A stretch of DNA of 10,353 nucleotides, from contig JAUNNW010000043.1 of NCBI GenBank assembly GCA_030531285.1, positions 1 through 10,353 on the forward strand, given 5' to 3'. Origin of the DNA: Synergistaceae bacterium. GTDB taxonomy: Bacteria > Synergistota > Synergistia > Synergistales > Synergistaceae. Both the position numbers and the translations under genes were made by a program. The notes under the pieces are model-generated. The model saw only the letters and a program-made list of their open reading frames with translations, had not been told where the DNA came from and ran no database searches. Positions 6,053 through 10,353 of the stretch are shown here, one piece after another (within the stretch, counting starts at the first letter, position 1; each line of letters starts with the position of its first letter).

Positions 6053-8512
6053 TTGTATAACAAATTCAGAAAAATCTGCTCGGTTTTAATTCTCGCAGGT
6101 GTTATCTTTACGTCGGTTTCTCCGGCATTTGCCTACGGTGTTTACAAGGCGGACAGAAACTACTTTGTCGGCGACAGAATGACCTTTGCGGGGTTCAACT
6201 GGCGCGTGTACAAAAAAGACAGCACGTACGGCTACATTACCGTAACGGATTATCTTGACAGAATACCGTTCAGCAACGGCAGAGACGAGCCGGACTATGC
6301 GGCGTCCGATTTCCGCAAGAGGGTTAATGACTACGAAACGCAGATGAGAAATTATGACGGTCCTCATATGTCGTGGCAAGAGGCTGATGACAAATTCAAC
6401 TACATCGTAAAACACGATATGAAAGATGTATTCAAAGAGGATTACGACGATGTACTTTTCATTATGTCGCTGGCAGAAGCAAGAGCAATGGGAACGTCCA
6501 AACTTGCCCGTGACGTTCTTAACCTCGGAGATATGTGGTATCTGCGTACTCCCGGCGAGTCAAACAACGGCAACGCATGTGTTGTAATCAAGGGCGGTTA
6601 CATTTCCGATTTCGGAACAAAGGCGCATATCAGACAGTATGTGCGCCCCTGCCTGCAGGTTAACCTCAGATCAGAACTTTTCAAGCCTGTCTATATTTTC
6701 AAAAGCGCGTTCGGCGCAAAAGAGAAAATTGCTGTCGGCGAAGGTTTTGTGATTGAAGATTTTGACCCGTCGAAAGGCTTCAAACGCACGAAAACATCTG
6801 ACAGCATTGAAAAACCTATCAACATAATCGTAAGACAGAGAAACAAAAACAGCCTCGGCAGCTGCGCAAAAAGCTACTGCCTGATTGAAGCGCCGCAGGA
6901 AACTGTTCTCAACGGAGGAATCTTCGAGGTGGACGGCGAAACGCTGAAATACGAAACGCAGCCGCCTAAAATCAGCTACAACTCAGACGCCGTCAGACAG
7001 GGCAAGGCGGATTTTGTATCGGTAATAGCCGAAGAAAACAGAAACAACGGGAGATATGTCAGCTACGCGAAGATATCAGACTTGGCTGACGTTGCGGACG
7101 GCAAAGGCATTTCCGTTCCGTTCGGCAGACTTCCGAAAGGCTCTTACAAGCTGTGGATTTTTGCCGACAAAATAAAAGACGGGGAAGACGAATGTTCGCA
7201 GTTTGCCGGAGGCTGTGTCATTGAAAACGGCGCTCACGGCGAAAAAGGTTACGCCGTACTCGGAACAGACAACGTTGGCAAAAAATTCACCGTAGCCCCC
7301 TCCGGCATAACGCTGCTGTTCAAAAACAGGGTCAGCTACGCGCAGGACTTTATAGTCAGCAAACCTGGAGTAATATTCACAGGTCTTTACGAGGAAGGCG
7401 CAAAAACAGCCGGAGCTGACACGGCAGGTGGCAAAATCGGCGGAAAACTGACAGTTGACGGACAGACTCTAAAAGTCAACAAGATGACGCTGACCTCTCT
7501 CCAGCTCAAAAACAAGGCTGTCATAGACGTATGCAGCGACAGCATCTTAAATCAGCCTGGACCTCACAGCGGAGCAGACGATTCGCTTTCCGGTACTCTG
7601 ATGCTTGAACAGTCAGGTGATTTCAGCATAGAAGAAGGCTCGCGCATTGTTGTTGAACACAACTGCCGCGTAATCAACGGAAGAAACAGCCCCGTAACCG
7701 TATGGGACAATGCCAATCAAAAGGCTATGACAATTCCTACCGGCAAAACGTATATTGCGGTAAAAGACAATCCTCGGGAACCGTACGATGACGATTCTCA
7801 GCCAATAGTATGGAAGACAGAAGTTTTGGACGATGAGCCTGTGATACCGGTCAACAATCCCCCCGCAGAACTTTCGTACAAGAATAAAATCGCTGTCCAG
7901 AACAGCCCGAAAATTGCAAATATGATACAGACACCCTCTGTCGAAGAAACCGAGATTTTCAAGGCTGCGGAATACGCAATCAACATGGCTGCCGCCTGCT
8001 TGGAATATGCGCTGTATGAAAACCCGGAGAGCATTATCGGTGCAAGCGGCATAACGGAAATAACGGAAAAAACAGGTTTCAAACTCAAAATAACACACGC
8101 TGAGGGGACAGGCGAAGACGAAACGCTGAAAGTAAGCGTAAAACTTGATGTTCCGATAGAGCCTGCAAAAGGCAAAAGACTCGCGGTTATACTGCCTATG
8201 AAAAATGACGGCGAAGATTCATCTGACGAGGGACTTTTCGGAGCAGACGAGGAAACAGAGGAAATCAAATACGGCGTATTCAAGGCAGACTACGATGAAA
8301 ACACGCAGATTATCACCTTTGAAATTCCTGAATACGGCAAATATTTCCTCGCCGGTGACGAAATATTGCCGTTGCTTGTAACGGTTGCGGAGCTTAACGA
8401 AGATGCGACATTCGACGGCGAAAAATCCTCATCGTCGGGCGGCTGCAACGCAGGCTTTGGCGCGCTGGCATTGCTCGGCGTTCTCGGAGTGTTTTACAAA
8501 AAGAAAAAATAA
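6053..8512 (+). CDS. Secreted DUF6273-like protein with Synergist-CTERM sorting tail
   Basis: The chosen start is TTG 6053, which lies 6 bases after GGAGGTG (6040-6046) and directly opens a Sec signal peptide, residues 1-27, cut after Ala25-Phe-Ala27. An upstream TTG at 6002 would place 17 polar residues before it. The product is 819 residues. Residues about 37-200 resemble DUF6273: FVGDRMTFAGFNWRVY (38-53), a middle block LFIMSLAEARAMG, a WYLRTPG block and the closing VRPCLQVNL. Residues about 200-780 are not recognised; they look like beta-rich surface domains, with an acidic stretch near 715-735. The end has four serines, then Gly-Gly-Cys798-Asn-Ala-Gly, a hydrophobic segment and four lysines, the pattern of the Synergist-CTERM sorting signal. 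The protein is thus probably processed and anchored at the cell surface. Its function is unknown. Confidence 0.85.
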   Translation: MYNKFRKICSVLILAGVIFTSVSPAFAYGVYKADRNYFVGDRMTFAGFNWRVYKKDSTYGYITVTDYLDRIPFSNGRDEPDYAASDFRKRVNDYETQMRNYDGPHMSWQEADDKFNYIVKHDMKDVFKEDYDDVLFIMSLAEARAMGTSKLARDVLNLGDMWYLRTPGESNNGNACVVIKGGYISDFGTKAHIRQYVRPCLQVNLRSELFKPVYIFKSAFGAKEKIAVGEGFVIEDFDPSKGFKRTKTSDSIEKPINIIVRQRNKNSLGSCAKSYCLIEAPQETVLNGGIFEVDGETLKYETQPPKISYNSDAVRQGKADFVSVIAEENRNNGRYVSYAKISDLADVADGKGISVPFGRLPKGSYKLWIFADKIKDGEDECSQFAGGCVIENGAHGEKGYAVLGTDNVGKKFTVAPSGITLLFKNRVSYAQDFIVSKPGVIFTGLYEEGAKTAGADTAGGKIGGKLTVDGQTLKVNKMTLTSLQLKNKAVIDVCSDSILNQPGPHSGADDSLSGTLMLEQSGDFSIEEGSRIVVEHNCRVINGRNSPVTVWDNANQKAMTIPTGKTYIAVKDNPREPYDDDSQPIVWKTEVLDDEPVIPVNNPPAELSYKNKIAVQNSPKIANMIQTPSVEETEIFKAAEYAINMAAACLEYALYENPESIIGASGITEITEKTGFKLKITHAEGTGEDETLKVSVKLDVPIEPAKGKRLAVILPMKNDGEDSSDEGLFGADEETEEIKYGVFKADYDENTQIITFEIPEYGKYFLAGDEILPLLVTVAELNEDATFDGEKSSSSGGCNAGFGALALLGVLGVFYKKKK

Positions 8513-8526
8513 GCTGTAAGTACAAC

Positions 8527-8565
8527 AAACGGCGCGGGAAATAAAATCCCGCGCCGTTTTTAATT
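8527..8565 (+). terminator. Strong intrinsic terminator after the Synergist-CTERM protein gene
   Basis: A perfect 13-bp GC-rich stem (8527-8539 with 8547-8559), a 7-base loop and a following T-rich run (TTTTTAATTTTT overlapping the stem end). It lies 14 bases after the stop codon. Confidence 0.92.
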
Positions 8566-8611
8566 TTTATTTTGCCCAAAATTGCTTTTGGATACAACAA
8601 ACATAGCCGTC

Positions 8612-8704
8612 AGCAGTAAGCAACAAGCCATAAGCAGAATAACGATAGAAAATCTTATTAAAAATTAAAATCTTCTCACTGCTTTTGGCTTAATGCTTAA
8701 AGCT
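8612..8704. repeat. Imperfect inverted repeat with AT-rich centre
   Basis: The 25-base arms 8612-8636 and 8680-8704 match as reverse complements at 20 of 25 positions and flank 43 AT-rich bases. The arms are built from AAGCA/TGCTT units. The right side also repeats directly: GGCTTAATGCTTAA (8687-8700) recurs as AGCTTAACGCTTAA (8708-8721), 12 of 14 identical and 21 bases later. No gene is seen here. It could be a dispersed intergenic repeat, a folding element or the decayed end of one. Confidence 0.5.
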
Positions 8705-8739
8705 CTCAGCTTAACGCTTAACTCCGGATTACTTCCTAC

Positions 8740-9060
8740 TGGGCTGGGCGCAGATACTGCTTGCGCCGTCCGTTCGTTTTCTGTCCGAAGCTGCAGGGCT
8801 CTTGCTTTCCCTGCCTCCTTGCGAAAGCATCGGCCTCGTGTCTCAGCCCTGAAACCCGACCGCTTGGCGTGCCGTTACCGAAGTGTTACAGAGCTTTAGC
8901 TGAAAAGCAACGGGCTTACCTCCGTTTGGAGCCGCATCACGTAATGCGTGAGAGATGTACAAGGCGCAGCCTCTCTGCCGAGAAACAGCCGCAAACGCAG
9001 ACCTCGGCAGGTCATACAACTGTTTCAGAAAAGCCATGCCCGACGAAAAATCGTCAACCC
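8740..9060. other. Gene-free block rich in hairpins (possible dispersed repeat or structured RNA)
   Basis: No credible gene: short open frames on both strands lack ribosome sites and recognisable domains. The block looks more GC-rich than its flanks and has several hairpins in series: GGCGCA/TGCGCC (8747-8752 with 8762-8767), GCAGGG/CCCTGC (8793-8798 with 8809-8814), TCACG/CGTGA near 8937-8951, CTGCCGAG/CTCGGCAG (8975-8982 with 9003-9010, loop 20) and GACGA/TCGTC (9042-9046 with 9051-9055). It does not match the hallmarks of tmRNA, RNase P RNA, SRP RNA or 6S RNA that I could check by eye. The strand is undecided. Confidence 0.35.
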
Positions 9061-9256
9061 TCTCTGCACTATAATGTTCACTGAATAAGAAATTTGTAAC
9101 ATGGGCAGAAATGAAAAAGAAATAAAAAGTTTCCGAGAAGTTTTGAAAAGTTTTGTGTTTTTAAGGTGTAACAAGCGGTGTTGTCTGAACCGCTGAAATG
9201 CGCGGATGTCTGCAAATACTTAACTTGTAAATTCTGCTTGTTTTTCTGCTGCGTAT
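9061..9256. other. Intergenic stretch without a gene
   Basis: There is an isolated TATAAT on the plus strand at 9070-9075 with no usable -35 box. Three AAGTTT copies fall within 9127-9155. A small hairpin, AGCGGT/ACCGCT (9174-9179 with 9189-9194, loop 9), has no T run after it. Nothing else was recognised. Confidence 0.4.
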
Positions 9257-9321
9257 AAAAAATAACCCGAGGGGTAACCCTCAGGATAAGAGCCGCTTAA
9301 CAGGGAAGTCTCATCCGCGGT
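9257..9321 (-). ncRNA. Candidate minus-strand small RNA ending in an intrinsic terminator
   Basis: On the minus strand a hairpin GAGGG-TTAC-CCCTC (9282-9269), extended by CC/GG past one mismatch, is followed by TTATTTTTTATA, as in an intrinsic terminator. Just upstream on the same strand CCGC and GCGG could pair, and a possible promoter sits 9328-9356. The transcript would be about 65 bases. No open frame is present. It could instead simply stop antisense transcription from the dehydrogenase side. Confidence 0.28.
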
Positions 9322-9327
9322 AAAAAA

Positions 9328-9356
9328 GATATAAAAAGAGCAGTATGGGGTGCGAA
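9328..9356 (-). promoter_or_regulatory. Possible promoter of the candidate small RNA
   Basis: On the minus strand TTCGCA (9356-9351) and TATATC (9333-9328) are 17 bases apart, each matching consensus at four of six positions. The match is weak and the region is AT-rich, so chance is a real possibility. Confidence 0.25.
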
Positions 9357-9367
9357 AATTTTTTGAG

Positions 9368-9420
9368 CCGCTGTTCTCTTTCCCGAAAATGAAAAAAATT
9401 AATATTTGGGAAACAGGCGG
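9368..9420. repeat. Inverted repeat abutting the dehydrogenase promoter
   Basis: The arms are 9368-9388 and 9405-9420. TTTCCC pairs with GGGAAA, AAA with TTT past a bulged G, and CCGC-TG with CAGGCGG around a bulge. The loop is AT-rich. The right arm ends directly before the TGC of the extended -10 box at 9421, so it covers the position a -35 box would take. It could be an operator or a DNA cruciform; it is not a terminator, since no T run follows. Confidence 0.4.
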
Positions 9421-9429
9421 TGCTATAAT
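9421..9429 (+). promoter_or_regulatory. Extended -10 promoter of the D-2-hydroxyacid dehydrogenase gene
   Basis: TGC followed by a perfect TATAAT (9424-9429), the same nine bases as the promoter at 5947-5955. No good -35 box lies at the right distance; an inverted repeat occupies that region. Transcription would start near 9436, about 60 bases before the ATG. Confidence 0.6.
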
Positions 9430-9474
9430 GTCGTTGTACAGTTGACAGAGTATGATTCGGCATTGCGCTTTAAA

Positions 9475-9498
9475 GGAAGGACGTGAATGACGGTATGA
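9475..9498 (+). promoter_or_regulatory. Ribosome site with a three-codon ORF overlapping the dehydrogenase start
   Basis: GGAAGGA (9475-9481) is best spaced (5 bases) for the ATG at 9487. That ATG opens only ATG ACG GTA TGA, and its TGA overlaps the dehydrogenase ATG at 9495 as ATGA. An in-frame GTG at 9483 is an alternative start that would add four residues to the dehydrogenase. Either re-initiation after the mini-ORF or the GTG start would explain the otherwise long 13-base gap to ATG 9495. Confidence 0.4.
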
Positions 9499-10353
9499 AG
9501 AAAATTCTTATTGCCCCGCCGCTTTACGGGGAGAGGCTTAAGCTTTTTGCAGAGCGCATTAAGGAAAAGTGCGCCGGTTTTGACTGCGAATTTATGCTGA
9601 GTTCGCAGGACAGCGTGACGGAGGAAGAGATTGCGGAGGCAAACGCGATTATAGGCGCGGTATCGCCCGGGAAGCTTGCCGCCGCCAAGAAACTTGAGCT
9701 GCTTCAGCTTACCTCGGCGGGAGCCGATGCCCATTCGGCGCCGGGTGTTGTTGACGAGAGTGTGCTGATTTGCAACTGCGCAGGCGCGTACGGCACTTCC
9801 GTTTCCGATTGGATGCTTGCCGTGACTTTTTCTCTTATCCGTCATCTCGACGGCTATATGAAAAATCAGGCGGCAAAAAAGTGGGAAGCGCTTGGCAGGG
9901 TAATTTCAATAGAGGATTCCACTGTTCTGGTGCTCGGGCTCGGAGACATCGGGGGGCGTTACGCAAGGGCGGTTAAAGCCATGGGCGCGCACGTTATCGG
10001 TATTCGCAGAACAGAAAAGGAGAAGCCGGAATATCTGGACGAGCAGTACACAATTGAGAGCCTTCCTTCGGTTGTCGGCCGCGCAGACATAATAGCCATG
10101 GTGCTTCCGGGCGGCAGGCAGACGGAGCATCTCTTTGACGAAAAACTGTTTGGTCTCTGCAAAAACGGCGCCTATATTATCAATGCCGGGCGCGGAAGTG
10201 CAATAGACCCGGCAGCGCTGAAAAACGCTCTGAAAAGCGGCAGGATAGCAGGCGCGGGGCTTGACGTTACAGAACCTGAACCTCTGCCCGTAGACGATGA
10301 GCTTTGGACAATGGACAACGTTGTAATCACCCCGCACATTGCAGGCTGGTTCT
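9495..10353 (+). CDS. D-2-hydroxyacid dehydrogenase (NAD-dependent), 3' end outside window
   Basis: The 286 visible codons are open to the right edge; the family is usually about 310-330 residues, so a short C-terminal piece is missing. The order is typical: an N-terminal catalytic half with LQLTSAGAD (70-78) and the hinge motif GAYGTSVSDWML (97-108), then the Rossmann fold with GLGDIGG (148-154). The catalytic residues are present: Arg233 in NAGRG, Glu262 in EPLP and His281 in TPHIAG. The enzyme interconverts 2-hydroxy and 2-keto acids using NAD(P)H; whether the substrate is lactate, glyoxylate, phosphoglycerate or another acid cannot be told. With no C-terminal part visible, an ACT domain as in long phosphoglycerate dehydrogenases cannot be excluded, though the spacing suggests the short form. 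It has its own promoter; downstream partners lie outside the window. Confidence 0.92.
   Translation, partial: MKKILIAPPLYGERLKLFAERIKEKCAGFDCEFMLSSQDSVTEEEIAEANAIIGAVSPGKLAAAKKLELLQLTSAGADAHSAPGVVDESVLICNCAGAYGTSVSDWMLAVTFSLIRHLDGYMKNQAAKKWEALGRVISIEDSTVLVLGLGDIGGRYARAVKAMGAHVIGIRRTEKEKPEYLDEQYTIESLPSVVGRADIIAMVLPGGRQTEHLFDEKLFGLCKNGAYIINAGRGSAIDPAALKNALKSGRIAGAGLDVTEPEPLPVDDELWTMDNVVITPHIAGWF

Noticed and set aside
8693..9084. Overlapping open frames of 68, 107 and 64 codons on both strands
   Set aside because: They lack ribosome sites and domains, overlap each other on both strands and lie in a hairpin-rich gene-free block.
9266..9285. Hairpin considered as a plus-strand terminator or riboswitch
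   Set aside because: On the plus strand no T run follows it, and the surroundings match none of the riboswitch cores I compared (c-di-GMP, glycine, preQ1, fluoride).
9423..10337. Minus-strand open frames of 140, 143 and 67 codons
   Set aside because: They are antisense to the dehydrogenase and its leader, with no recognisable motif.

Overview
The window looks like chromosomal DNA of a diderm anaerobe, most likely a member of the Synergistota. The main clue is the C-terminus of the large secreted protein (6053-8512). It ends in a Ser-rich linker, then Gly-Gly-Cys-Asn-Ala-Gly, a hydrophobic stretch and a lysine tail, which matches the Synergist-CTERM sorting signal as I remember it. Lipoprotein and Sec signal peptides, moderate GC and Gly/Ala-rich code agree with this but do not prove it. 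No database search was possible, so all family names come from motifs read by eye.

Layout. (1) 1-1056, minus: a secreted 5'-nucleotidase/metallophosphoesterase cut by the left edge. (2) 1087-1153: two back-to-back promoters. (3) 1194-3746, plus: a tight four-gene operon of an ArsP-type permease, a thioredoxin-like lipoprotein, a CcdA/DsbD-type electron-transfer membrane protein and a small cytoplasmic thioredoxin-fold protein. It ends at a terminator that works in both directions. (4) 3804-4322, minus: a CarD/CdnL-type RNA polymerase-binding regulator. (5) 4534-5895, plus: a MATE efflux transporter, divergent from carD. (6) 6053-8512, plus: a secreted protein with a DUF6273-like N-terminal domain and the Synergist-CTERM tail, followed by a strong terminator. 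(7) 8570-9480: about 900 bases with no convincing gene. This holds an imperfect inverted repeat, a block rich in hairpins, a possible minus-strand small RNA, and an inverted repeat abutting a promoter. (8) 9495-10353, plus: a D-2-hydroxyacid dehydrogenase cut by the right edge.

The most coherent system is the four-gene operon. The CcdA-like protein has the two expected membrane cysteines and could pass electrons from the cytoplasmic CxxC protein to the outward-facing CxxC lipoprotein. The permease has its own Cys-x-Cys motif next to a membrane segment. The simplest reading is a thiol-redox system coupled to export of a metal, metalloid or organoarsenical. The substrate is not visible in the sequence, and no ArsR-type regulator lies in the operon.

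No tRNA, rRNA, CRISPR array, transposase, integrase or phage gene was seen.
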